Assembly: GCA_035582835.1 (NCBI GenBank)
Contig: JAYKAV010003432.1
Span: 1,791,710-1,855,709 of the forward strand
DNA: 64,000 nucleotides
Direction: 5' to 3'
From: Phoebastria nigripes
Taxonomy: Eukaryota; Chordata; Aves; Procellariiformes; Diomedeidae
The position numbers and the translations under genes are program-made. Positions 23,801 to 35,000 of this stretch are shown piece after piece; position 1 is the stretch's first letter, and each line of letters opens with the position of its first letter. Under the pieces are notes generated by a model, which was not told the origin of the DNA, did not search any database, and saw only the letters and a program-made list of their open reading frames with translations.

Positions 23801-25939
23801 TGGGGAGGTGTCACGATGTGGAATCCCGTATCTTGAATAACCTGTAACCACCGACAGCCCCACCACCAGTTCAGCAGTTAAGCCATTTAATCTCTGTTCA
23901 AAAGGTAAGAGCAGTAGTTGCCCNGGCCAGGTGCCCTAGATCCAGCAGGGTTTGGAGCTATAGGCTAGCGATGCCCTTCCTTCTCGGTGGTCTTGGTGAT
24001 TTCCAGATAGAAAAACACGAGTAAAACCAGAAAATCATTCCATTTCAAGCTGCTCCAAGGATCGCTATAGTGGATTAATATCCATCTTTTTAGTACCGAC
24101 ATACTGTCTTACTGCCAACAGGTGAAAGAAAGGCTTCCGTCAGAACCACAATTTTGACAGAAAGGTGATGAAAGCATTAGTGGAAATTCTTTTGTCAAAT
24201 TTGAGTCCAAACTTTGGAAACTTCTTGGGTTTTAATACAAAGCTTTCTAGTTTTGACAGAGAACATCTTTTCATTAAAAAAGAGAGGAATTTTCTTCCCC
24301 CAAGGCTTTTCAGCTACCTTAAGTAACGGTGGTAACTCACTAAAAAAAGTGGCAAGAGACATCATCAAGAAATAAAACAACAGCACGTTAAATAGCGTAG
24401 CACNATGCCATAGGAGCTACAGCAGCCGGCATGGCTTTCTGCACGATCAGGGGCAGCCCGGTCCGGACACGCAGTACCACAGGTTTTGTACGCGAGACCA
24501 GGACAACCCCCCTGGTCCCAAGGGCATTACGTGTTAATATTGGTGTAATAAACAGCAAAAACTACAAGGCACACTTAAACAGTTACTATTGAGAGTAACC
24601 TTTCTTCTGAAAGAGCTGTATCTGCTTTTTGCTCTTACATGAAATATTTTAATTGGGAAGAGCCTTTTAAAGCCACTTCTGGGCTGGTTTTATTGCACTT
24701 TAACATGCAGTCATGTGAAGAGTAATGTCCTGGCATTTTCATCCCTAAAATGAGACTGCATTGTACAGCTACTCAGGAGAAGTCACTCACCTCCCCATTC
24801 ATGAACTCTTTGATCAGGAATTACGCAATACAACTCTGGGATTAGAACAAGGATAAACTNTTCTTAAATGCAACTGATTACCAATGGTGATGTGTTTTCA
24901 CTCATCTTCACTCAAGTTCTACTTTCTGAGTTTTATCTGTCAAACCCTGAACTGGTGCTCTGAAAAGTTACTAGGCAGTGCAGCATACATACACTCCCAA
25001 AAAGCAATCTTCACGAAATTCACCAAGTAACGATCGTTTGTTGGGAACACAGCTTCTTTCCAATGTCACAGAAGCCTGCTAGTAACAGGCTCCATTCTTT
25101 TCTTGAGGAGAGAGTTTGATCGCTCCCCAGTCTGTGACCAGGCTGGAAAAGACCAGATCCATTTTTCTCTTTTATTCTGCCCAATTATAAACTGAAGGCA
25201 GCTACTTCAGAAAAATGACAATTTGTCTTGATTCCCAGCCTGCACCCATCCCAGGAAATCCTGCAGTAAGATCACCTGTCTCTCCGCTTTCCCTCTTGTG
25301 ATCAGTATTGTGTGGACAGGAGACTCCAGAGGCGAATGAAAAGCTCCCCCACTGCGGGCTGCAGAGCAGTATCATGCGTTACTAGTCCGGGAGAAGCAGA
25401 CATTATTCTAACCTTGGAACTACTCTGACCTGCTAGGCAATTTAGTCTTTGAGTCTCCGGGGAAGTTAAGCAAACCTGCTCAGTTTTTTGATTATTTCTC
25501 AGTTTTCTGATTAACTGTGCAGGACCCAACTCACTTCACAGAAATCTTTGCAGTGCTGCAGGCCATCCTGATGTCCTAACTGCTTTGTCTAGGTAGACAG
25601 AAACAAGCCCAAGTTTTGGCACCTGCTGCATTACAGTCTTTACAGTCTCTTTACAATCTCACTTTGACCTCAAAGCAGAACTCTGTAGAGTCATGCCGGC
25701 TACTTATTTTTAGCAGTCTTCTTTCTCAGAGGAAATATGCAATTGCACTTCACCTCGGCTGAAAAATCCACAACTGCTCCCGAGTTCAGACAGATTTCCT
25801 GAGGCAGTGCTCTGGGCAAAGACAGCACTTGTTGATGCACGCCTTTCCCAGCCTATCCAGCATCTGGCCAAGGGAACACTGAAATACGAGCAGGGACATT
25901 CTTTGCTTACTCTATCCACAACACAACAAGTTTTCAACT
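20897..25939. other. Gene-free flank immediately downstream of MBD2
   Basis: Unique sequence between the short CR1 tail and the MBD2 poly(A) site, with a relatively high density of single ambiguous bases (22482, 22985, 23425, 23491, 23924, 24404, 24860). No exon was identified on either strand. Confidence 0.55.
23265..23438 (+). other. GC-rich patch with (AGC)n-like stretch and possible splice donor
   Basis: This patch is moderately GC-rich, contains a CAGCAGCAGCAGCGAG-type stretch at about 23336-23350, and is followed on the plus strand by a donor-like ATAG-GTAAGG at about 23437. No ORF continuity or family match supports a gene; it is noted as a possible non-coding exon only. Confidence 0.25.
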
Positions 25940-26411
25940 GCTTGGAATATAATCATTTATTTATCTTTACAGTGATGACGGAAGAATGTACAGGTGTTTT
26001 CACCCATAGGTATAAAAATCTGTTTATATACAGAGTCACAATAATCTTTAATTGGGAAATCATTCTGTTCTCCTGATTCATCCTTACTAAAAACCACAGG
26101 AAAAACAAATATTTAGTACAGGCAATATAATTCCAGTAGGTTTGCAACCTGGCATCAAAAGCTCAGCTTTAGATTAAGGGTAACGTTTGATACTTAAAAA
26201 AGGACTTTAAGTCATAGGACACAAAATAAAGTTGCTTTTCAAATAAGATATATACATCAAAAATAGGAGTCTAAAAAAGGCATTGGTTTTAATGCTATTA
26301 GAAAGCTATATAAATGTGCATGGGTCCATTTCTTCTTATAACGAAAGACCGAAGGAGAAAGTGCCTCTGTCTTTCAGGAAGTTCCTCCTGGGACAAGTCA
26401 GTTAGAAGTAC
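25940..26411 (-). other. MBD2: MBD2 exon 7: 3' untranslated region
   Basis: This non-coding terminal exon of about 470 bp follows the acceptor TTTCTCTCTTACAG before GTACTTCTAAC. It resembles the remembered human MBD2 3'UTR in several blocks: the GCCTTTTT/GATGTATATATC stretch, AGCTTTTGATGCCAGGT, and the end, ACACCTGTACATTCTTCC followed by ATCACTGTAAAGA. Such long non-coding similarity suggests conserved post-transcriptional control. The right boundary is exact from the splice site; the left boundary is inferred from the poly(A) signal. It is separated from the stop-containing exon by a 2.15-kb intron. The ambiguous base at 26430 lies in the pyrimidine tract and does not affect the call. Confidence 0.93.
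25956..25961 (-). terminator. MBD2: MBD2 poly(A) signal AATAAA
   Basis: A canonical AATAAA on the minus strand lies within GATAAATAAATGATTATATT near the end of the conserved 3'UTR. A GT-rich element (TTGTTGTGTTGTGG, plus-strand 25916-25930) follows 25-40 bases downstream, as expected for the downstream cleavage element. Cleavage is therefore expected around 25930-25945. Confidence 0.9.
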
Positions 26412-28560
26412 CTGTAAGAGAGAAAGAAANAATCCCTTTTGGAAAAGTAAAGGCTGGTGGTTGCATCAATTAGAATGACTTTGTCGGAGCAGGTATAGCT
26501 GTGTTTCAGTTCCATAGTAAGAGCACACCATAAATAGTTCATAAGTGGGTAACAAAAAATCAATACAATGTAAGTGGCTACTCAGTTGTTAAGAGTCCCA
26601 CAGATGCCTAGTTAGTTTTTCATTAAGCACAACCCGCATACATAACATGCTTTTAACATCCAGCCTCTTTCACCACACACCCTCCTGGCACATTATCCAG
26701 GTTTCTGCAGTACTTCATTATGGCTTTAAATCACTTTTTGAATTCTTGTTTTTTAAACACAGCATAATGTGTACATAAAAAGTTTCTTTACATAAAAAGA
26801 TCATACTGGAACATTATTATGTATAAAGGAAAAATAACTTGCATCTTTCCAGCTATTTTACGTTAACTAATCCACTTACTCAAAAATCTTGTTCAAGTCT
26901 ATAATCAAAGCCACTAGGGCAAAAAAAGCAGTTTTACAGAACATAGCCAACACATGCACATTTACATGTACACTGGCTATCTCCATGTAAATAGGTAATG
27001 AGTTCACAAGTTGGTGAAACTCAAGGTCTACTGATCCAACTGATCTCTGCAGAGAACCACAGTACCAGTGCAAAAATAAATAAATGTATGACTCCATTAC
27101 AAAATAATTATTTTATGCTAAATTAAAAAAATCAAATCAACAATTTGACTCTAAATGGCAGAGGTTTGAAATTTCACATCTTAAAACAATGTTCTTTCTT
27201 GACTTCCTTTGAAGTTATCCATAATTAGACTTCTATAAGAGAAATACTCAGGGATTAAAAGTTTAATAGTAAATAGCTGTAACTTAAAGTAATTAAAAGA
27301 TTCCAGTAGCCTGGAAAACATCAGCCTGTTAAGTGGACTAAACAACACTGGCAAATAGCTCTTGTCCACAACTTAAAGATGAAATTTCCCTTTATGTTGC
27401 ACTGACACTATAAGTAATAAAAATGACTGTGCATTAGAAACATGAGTATTCAGGGGCTGGTGGGTACACTCCAAATACATTTTGTTTCTAATTATAAGAA
27501 TTTACTCAAGCAACACACCCTTGTATCTGAAGCACTAACCCAGTGCGCAGTCCAGATAGCGAGTGCAAAAATAACATCTGGCTGTTGGGTGCACCAGGCT
27601 CATATTCTTCATACAGGGGGGAGCCAAAATGCCATGGAATTACCACTGTATGCTATGGGTTGAATACCAGTTTGAATGTTCAGCAGCCTTGCTAAAGGAG
27701 GTCACAGCCTGGGAACTTCCATCCTATGTCTACAAGTTACCTGAACATAGTATTCATAGTTGTATAAAAGTTAACTCCTTTGTATCTGTCAAAAAGGAAA
27801 TACATATATTCTTTTCCCTTGTGGGTAGTAACTCTAGAACAAAAAAAATGAAATTAATTCCTTTAAAATTACACAACCATCTCCAGACAGAATTCTTAGT
27901 TGTTAAAACTTCTGCTAACTCCTTATGAAAAGGTCAGATCTCAAAGCTGTGCACTTTCATAAATGAGCACTATGAGCTCAGTGGAAACAAGAGAATGAAT
28001 TGCTATTCTTCTGCAGATGATTAAAAAAAAAAAAAGATTTTTTTAAGAAAGTGTTTGGCAAATCCACAGATCAGTACTGTCAACAGGTATAAGATACAAG
28101 AAGATGCCTTGGAAAATTAATTTGTAGAGGTATTATCCATTTAAAAATTAATAGAAAAGTTTCAGGAACTTGTTATGTAATTTTACTAAATTAAATTTTG
28201 AAGAACAGAAAAAGGCTAGTTACTTTGATTGCTTTACCCCAGTTTCACATCAAGTATTAAGTGCCAGAAAATATACCTACAATCGTTTCTAGAGACTGGG
28301 TCTTCACTGTAAAGGATGAAAACCACCATTTTTTCCTCCCTGGTGATCTGTGTAGCATTTAACGTGAGGATGTTCGTGTCTATATATGCAAAATCAACCT
28401 AGTGTTCTGCTGATATAGTGCATGTCAGCTAACATACATGCGGGGAGAAAGCAGGGCTGCTTGTGTGTGATATACTACTGTCCACCAAATGACTGCTGAG
28501 TGACTGCCAGCAGCTGAGACAGGTAAATCTCAGAGTGTGCCTCCAGGAGATCTGACTCAC
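26412..28560 (-). other. MBD2: MBD2 intron 6 (within the 3'UTR)
   Basis: This 2149-bp GT-AG intron separates the stop-codon exon from the 3'UTR exon. It is AT-rich, has a 13-base poly-A run near 28022-28034, and shows no exon or recognisable mobile element. Confidence 0.92.
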
Positions 28561-28701
28561 CTGATTTCTTTTTATGCTTCATCTCCATTATCCATTTCTA
28601 CATCTAGATCTTTTGTTGTATCAGCCGCTCGTGACAAAATGTCTGCCATTAGTGCTTCCTCCAGTTTTTTACGCACTTGTTGCACCCGCTCTTCTTGTTT
28701 T
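28561..28701 (-). CDS. MBD2: MBD2 exon 6: C-terminal coiled coil and stop codon
   Basis: This 141-bp exon supplies the third base of the arginine codon and then 42 residues, KQEERVQQVRKKLEEALMAD followed by ILSRAAD and an acidic tail ending GDEA. The heptad-like Leu/Val/Ile spacing is the short coiled coil that in MBD2 pairs with p66alpha/GATAD2A to bring in CHD4. The TAA stop is at 28572-28574. Only 11 bases of 3'UTR follow before a donor, CAG followed by GTGAGT. The acceptor is a long pyrimidine tract ending CCCTTCAG. The tail between AAD and EMD reads TTKDLDV, apparently one residue longer than the remembered human tail. Confidence 0.97.
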
Positions 28702-28834
28702 CTGAAGGGAGAGAAGGGAAGAAGGGGCAGAAACGTCAATCCTTCAAGTATACTAGTAGGCTGGGAGCGTAATTGCATAAACAATGACTCAGGACTGGTT
28801 TCGCAAGTCTTATTTTTACTTAGAACAGAATAAG

Positions 28835-29012
28835 ATAGAATAGTTCCAGTTGGAAGGGACCTACAACGATCATCTAGTCCAACTGCCTGACCCCCCCAGA
28901 GCCTACCAAAAGTTAAAGCCTATTATTAAGGGCATTGTCCAAATGCCTCTTAAACAGCGACAGGCTTGGGGCATCAACTACCTCTCTAAACCCTCATTGA
29001 TGAGTTCTATTA
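28835..29012 (-). mobile_element. CR1 LINE 3' fragment in MBD2 intron 5
   Basis: About 180 bp of CR1 in minus orientation. On the plus strand it reads AGTTGGAAGGGACCTACAAC, ATCATCTAGTCCAACTGCCT, then the TTAAGGGCATTGTCCAAATG and GACAGGCTTGGGGCATCAAC blocks. It is the untranslated/ORF-end part of a different CR1 subfamily from the larger copy at 30.6 kb. It lies in the same orientation as MBD2, about 130 bp upstream of exon 6 in transcript order. Confidence 0.9.
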
Positions 29013-29236
29013 CCTTTGCACCTACACATGCACACAGATAGTGCTTGGCGCTAAAACTGAGAGCACTCTGAGCCAGAAACCTCTCTGGTTTAGCGTGCAT
29101 CATTTACTTTCCCTCATACAGAGACAGAAGGATTGAATGTGACATATGATCTTCCACTCTCAGATTAGATACTTGAAAAGACCAAACAGAAAGTTAATGG
29201 AGCAACATCCCACTGGATTATCTTTGTTAGACTGGC

Positions 29237-29254
29237 TTTTTTTTTTTTTTTTTT
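29237..29254. repeat. Poly-T tract (18 T)
   Basis: An uninterrupted run of 18 T lies in MBD2 intron 5 (A run on the transcribed sense strand), with no attached retroelement. Confidence 0.95.
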
Positions 29255-30591
29255 GGCAGAGACATTTTAGGGTAGATCACTGAAAATCATAGCAGGAGAT
29301 TCCTGTCATGAGCATTGTAAAGGAGATCTGAGGCAATCTCTCTCCCAGTGTAAGGGTGTGTACACCAGGAGCACCTTTACAGGACAGTGAGACACGGAGT
29401 AGGATTCTAAGTGCTCAAAGAACCAACTCCAAGTCCCTCACAGTGCACGTGCAGGGGAAGATTCACTGTTCCATTTATTTATTTAATTACTCCTACCTAT
29501 CTGTTCAGTCCTATCTACTAGTCAGTGATGCATTTAAGATGGCAGCAACTTCTGCTGAAACAAAGGTTTGTTTCCCTGGGGAAAGTTAATTCAAGAATAT
29601 TACCTTGATATCAATATAAATTTAAGATATTTTGATTCAATGTTTAGTTTGGAAGGTAATATTTAGCATTCAAACGTTACCAGAAGACAAGAAGTCCTCT
29701 TTTGAAGTTTTCCCAAGAGAACACAAATTTTGCATCAGACCCAGGGTTTTTTTACATGAAAATCCATTTTTTCTATCAAGCTACGTTTTCCAAAAAGAGA
29801 ATCTTTAAAGAAAATATATACTTAAAAATGGCCAGAACTCATCAGAAACAGGCACAGGAAAACATTCATTAGTGCTGCAAATTCCCTGTGGCTATTTAGG
29901 ATGGCAGGACAGATACAAAAGAACATCAAAACTTAGAAGAGCAGGAGTGATATCCAACATGCTCCACAGAAGCCAGAAGCCTCTAAGGAGCACCAGCCTC
30001 GAAGGCTATTCAGTTCTATGGCTGCAACCACTACCAGCACTCCCTAAGTATTTCAGAGGAGGCTGGCTGCTTACAGAGATAGCAAAAGGAAGAAAAAGAA
30101 AAGAACAAGCTAGCAGTTCAGTACAGAACTTGTTTTCTATCTTCCAGCTGTTTTCTGTCCTTGTTTTCTATCTTCAATATACAGCTTACTGTCCCAGAGC
30201 TGTTAACTTTCAATGCCTAGAGAGTGATGTTTCAAACCCTGGGGCAGAGAACCGAACAAAACCAAAGATGCCTTACCTTTTTCAGAACCTGTGTGACAAA
30301 TGAGAAATAAAAGTCAGAGTAGCAAATTCAGTATTTGTTAATTGAATGAAAATGATCCCAAGAGCACACATAAGCTGAAATATATTTTTTTTTAAAATCA
30401 GTAATAAAAAGTTGTCACCATCTCACTGTTGGAATACACTGTGAACTGGCCAAAGATTATGGAAAATAAATAGTTTAAGTATATTTTATTTTACCCCTTT
30501 TTGGCTTTAGAATTTTGACTTTAAGACAGTAGGATCTTTCCACAATCCACAGCCTACAAACTCCATCGCAACAGGCTTCAGACTACAGTTA

Positions 30592-32062
30592 ATCATAGAA
30601 TCACAGAATCATAGAATACCAGGTTGGAAAGGACCTCAAGGATCATCTGGTCCAACCTTCCTTGGCAAAAGCACGGGCTAGACAAGACGGCCCAGCACCC
30701 TGTCCAGCCGAATCTTAAAAGTGTCCAATGTTGGGGAATCCACCACTTCCCTGGGGAGATTATTCCAATGGCTGATTGTTCTCACTGTGAAAAATTTTCC
30801 TTTTGTGTCCAATTGGAATCTCCCCAGGAGTAACTTGTACCCATTAACCCTTGTCTTTTCCATGTGACTCCTTGTAAAAAGGGAGTCTCCATCTTCTTTG
30901 TAGCCACCCTTTAAATACTGGAACATGGTGATAAGGTCTCCCCTAAGCCTTCATTTCTCAAGGCTGAACAAATCCCGTTCTCTCAGCCTTTCCTCAGATG
31001 GCAGGCTTCCCAGTCCGTTGATCATCTTTGTGGCCCTTCTCTGGACCCTCTCCAGCCTGTCCACATCTGTTTTGCATAGCAGGGACCAAAACTGAACACA
31101 GTATTCCAGGTGGGGCCTGACAAGCGCTGAGTAGAGTGGCATAATGACTTCTTTATCTCTGCTGGTGATGCCCTTGTTGATACAACCCAGCAGCATCCTG
31201 TTGGCTTTCTCTGCCACAGCAGCACACCGTTCACTCATATTGAGCTTGTTCTCCACCAGGACCCCCAGGTCCCTTTCCACAGAGTTGCTCCCCAGCGGGG
31301 TAGATGCCAGCCTGTGCTGCACTCCTGGATTATGTCTTCCCAGGTGCAAGACCTTACACTTGTCTTTGTTGAACTTCATAAGGTTCTTGTTAGCCCACTC
31401 TTCCAGCCTATCCAGGTGTTCCTGCAGGGTGGCTCTCCCTTCCGAAGTGTCCACTTCCCCACTCAGTTTGGTATCATCAGCAAACTTCATCAGGGCACAC
31501 TTGATCCCATCATCCAGATCACTTATGAAGATATTAAACAGTGCTGGGCCCAATATTGATCCCTGGGGGACCCCACTTGTGACAGGTAGCCAGTTTGGAA
31601 AGGAGCTATTTACCACCACCCTCTGGGTGCAGCCTGTCAGCCAGTTCCCCACCCACCGCACAGACCANTTGTCTAGACCATAACACATCAGTTTCTCTAG
31701 GAGGAGGCTGTGGGAAACCGTATCGAAAGCCTTGGAGAAATCCAGGTAGACAACGTNGACCACTCGCCCCACATCAACCAAGCAGGTTACTTTGTCGTAG
31801 AAGGCAATCAGGTTTGTCAAGCACGATTTGCCCTTGGTGAATCCATGCTGGCTTTTCCCAATCACGTGCTTCATTTGACTTGTGATAGCCCCCAGGAGGA
31901 TTCGTTCCATAACTTTCCCAGGGACTGAAGTTAAGACTGATAGGCCTATAATCTCCTGGATCCTCCTTTAAGCCCTTCTTGTAGATAGGGGTGACATTAG
32001 CCTTCTTCCAGTCTTCTGGGATGTCCTCCGATCTCCATGACTTCTCAAAGATTACGGAGTTA
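30592..32062 (-). mobile_element. CR1 LINE with partial ORF2 (reverse transcriptase), 5'-truncated
   Basis: About 1.47 kb of CR1 on the minus strand, ending at 30592 in octamer repeats (ATTCTATGATTCTGTGATT type). The ORF2 remnant spans the reverse transcriptase from its first blocks ([25 protein letters not shown]) through VVYLDFSKAFDTVSH, the fingers/palm block SGVPQGSILGPALFNIF and the catalytic MKFADDTKL, to the C-terminal YSALVRPHLEYCVQFW, ERVQRRATKM and LPREVVDSPTLDTFK. The frame is damaged by one frameshift near 31930, one in-frame TGA at 30951-30953 and two ambiguous bases (31669, 31757). The endonuclease and 5' region are missing. Low decay makes it the youngest CR1 here; it is inserted sense to MBD2 in intron 5. 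Confidence 0.96.
30678..31910 (-). pseudogene. CR1 ORF2 reverse transcriptase remnant
   Basis: From 31910 to 30678 a single frame encodes about 410 codons of LINE reverse transcriptase and downstream connection domain, interrupted only by a TGA at 30951-30953 in the context EK-stop-RLRGD. An Arg codon (CGA or AGA) was the likely original. The palm motif FADD and the upstream LDFSKAFD motif are both intact, so the two catalytic aspartate regions are present. The part upstream of 31910 continues in another frame as far as about 32060. It belongs to the element described at 30592-32062 and is not a host gene. Confidence 0.92.
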
Positions 32063-35000
32063 TACACTTAAAAGCCATTTACACCAGCAGATCCCTTCCC
32101 TAGATTCCTGGTGGTTCCTTACTCAGGGCTAATTTAGGCTATGATAATAAACATGAACATTTAATGACAGCATTTTTTAAAAAGTGCCTGAATGACCCAA
32201 GAAGAAAGCTGCTGGAATATCTTTATAAAGCTCCCCTTTAGAGTGCAAAGAAAATTCCAATGAACTAAAATACAGTAAGGACACTTCCCTACTCTTACAA
32301 AGAATGGATCAAGAATGAAATGTAAATGTTTCTTGAACATGGTTCTGGTCACTGGGCATTTTAAGTGTATCTCACGGAAAAGTCCTGAAGTATCACATAA
32401 TATCCAGCAAAGATATGGGAAATCATCAATCCTCCCTTTGTCAAAAAGTCACAGGGCATTTAGACAACCTTACCCTCTTAGTAACCTGAATTAAGCCATG
32501 AACAGCTGAGCTGGGAGAGAAAGGAGGCCCATTCCAGGCTGTGAATATTTCATAACATCAACGTGTATCAGAGAATGCACTTGTCAGATGCACACAAGAA
32601 GTTAACCTGGAACATCCTTTCTTTCTTGGTGCTACAAGGCTCTCCCCTGCTTTGCTCTTCAGTGAGTCTGTTGTCCAGACATGGAATCTAACATAAAAAG
32701 GCCAGCAAGTATCTTATATATCAACTTCGAGGAGTTGGGCACAAAACACTCCTAAGTTTTACCGCCTCATTAGGCTCCTTTATTTGAGATCTTCTTTTAA
32801 ATGTACTTAACTATGTTGATGAAGTTTTGAAAAACATACGCTGAAGCATAAGCTCTGCCTGTCCTAGATTTCAGAATCGTTATCCTGATTTGTAACAAGC
32901 CCCTTCCTACCATCTCGGACATATGACTGTAGTATTTAACTCTCGCAACACACAGAAGTGACAGCCAGTTTTCTGTATCTCGGACTAGCTTCTGTTATTA
33001 AGGGCCCAGGTTCCCTATTTACAGTGCATGCGGCCTTCTCCAGAGGTTACTCCCAGGTCTTGCTTCCCAAACTCATGTGAAGACATAGCCTTCCCCACTT
33101 AGCTCATTTCCAGATTTTCAGCCAGCTAGCTGATCTCCCAGGGAGCAACAACCAAAAAATAATTCACAGCACTCCCAGTCCTAAAGAGTCTGGTCTTCTA
33201 GCAAACAGAGTTTTTAAGTATTAAATACATAGCTCTTTTTATACAAATAGTATGACTTTTAAAGCACATGAACTACCAAGAGCTAATGTTTAAGAACCAA
33301 CAGCAAGAAAACACTACTAATAAAAAGTGCTCATCTTTAAGTAAAACTCTAGGACTTAGAGTATCTCCATTCAATTTGATTAATTTGACTTCTTATGCTA
33401 ATTTATCACAGCAATATTCAGTAAAACTGCTTTAGCCCATTAAGTCAACAGGGTTAGCAGTGCTGCCAGGGAAGGCAAGTGTGCTGCTCACAAGTGCCTA
33501 CTCTTCACTACCTGTCCTCAGCCCTTCAGCTCCACAGCTCCCCGGCACCATCCTGGCGATGGAGTTCGCACACAGCAGCAGCCTGTGCTGATCCTTCTCA
33601 GCTCCGCAGCTGCATCACTCGCTGCTAAGCAGCTCCCTGGCCACATGCTCTTTTCAGCCTTCCTCCCAGCAAGACACAATCCTCATCCTTTAGTTTAAGT
33701 ACTATTGCCTTCGAAAGCAAGCTAAAATTAAAGACACGTTACTCCTAACATAGAAATCCACAAGCCCCTAATTCCAATTCTGACCTTATTTTCAGCGGAG
33801 AACTGCTTTACACAACAGGATTTTGTATAGCTCTGCATTCAGATGATTTCCTTAGCGCTTAGAACAATTTTATTTGTCCTCACTACTTGCACTCTTCTCA
33901 GCCCACACAACTAAGTGATGTGTGCATGCTTTAAAGACATGTGTGATTCCACACTACTGTATGCAATCAAACTATGATACTGTGCCAACCTCCCCTCTGA
34001 TTTCTCCATCTATTTTTCTATACTGTTAAATCTATTGAGGCTCCATTTGATTTAGTTCCTTATGTGCTGGCACTGCAATATCTACTCTGTCATCAAAAGA
34101 AAAAATTGCATATAGGTCTAGTAATAGCATCTAGCTGCAGCAGAAACACAAAGGTATCTTTACATTTAAGATTGGTGTCAGATTAGATGGGAAAAGTCCA
34201 CAGAACCAACTTGTCCTTGTCTGAACACCAGTTCCACCTCCCTACGTGTCAGGAGGGAGGTAATACCCCTCTTCCCTGCTCTTCCAGCACATTCAAATAT
34301 ACTATTTTTTGGAGACACTCTAATCGAGAACTATCACCGTAAGTGCTTACAGTAACATTTACTCTGTTTTTACAAAAAACATACTCTAAAGCTTCTCAGC
34401 AGCAGGGATTCCAGAAGTCTTCCACTAACCAGATCTGAGATGCACTGCTGAAAGGAGAATGAATTACTAGTACGTTGACTGTATTTGCTGTATTATATTA
34501 AACTCAGGTTTAGGGGCATCTGCTAATTCCCCCCCACACATACACCTCTCCAACACATCACTTCCAATAGATCTTTCCCATCTCCTCCTCCCCTCTCAGC
34601 AGAAATTAACCACTGTTGAAACAGCATACTCTAAATGGTAATTACAGAAATTCTGAGATGCCTAGCTACTATGCTTTCCTGACATTCTCCGTATTAAACT
34701 TGTCTTTAGATTTGGGGTCAAAAAGTTTCTCTCGTAGCCAAGATTGATAAGGATTATTTAGGATTTTGCCTCCCTGCAACACACATCACTTTACCTCACA
34801 ATTTTCTTATTCCTGAGGAGAGCTCAGACTGTGGAAACATTCTCGATCTCTCATTTTCTTCCTTTGGCACATTATAGTTCTCGTGGCTTTGGTCTGTCAT
34901 ACTGAAAGTGAGATTTGTATAGGGTATTGAGGAATATTGTGAGGGACTAAGCTACAGCTGACTAGCTTGGATCAAGGTTCATATAGTTTAAGATTAAGAT

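Noticed and set aside
1..25900. Terminal exons of DCC
   Set aside because: DCC is the expected neighbour on this side from human synteny, but no netrin-receptor domain or tail sequence appears in any frame; it is probably farther left.
29872..30303. 143-codon plus-strand ORF in MBD2 intron 5
   Set aside because: It is antisense to the host gene with no recognisable domain and no promoter or poly(A) context.
31144..31683. 179-codon plus-strand ORF
   Set aside because: It is the antisense shadow of the CR1 reverse transcriptase on the minus strand.
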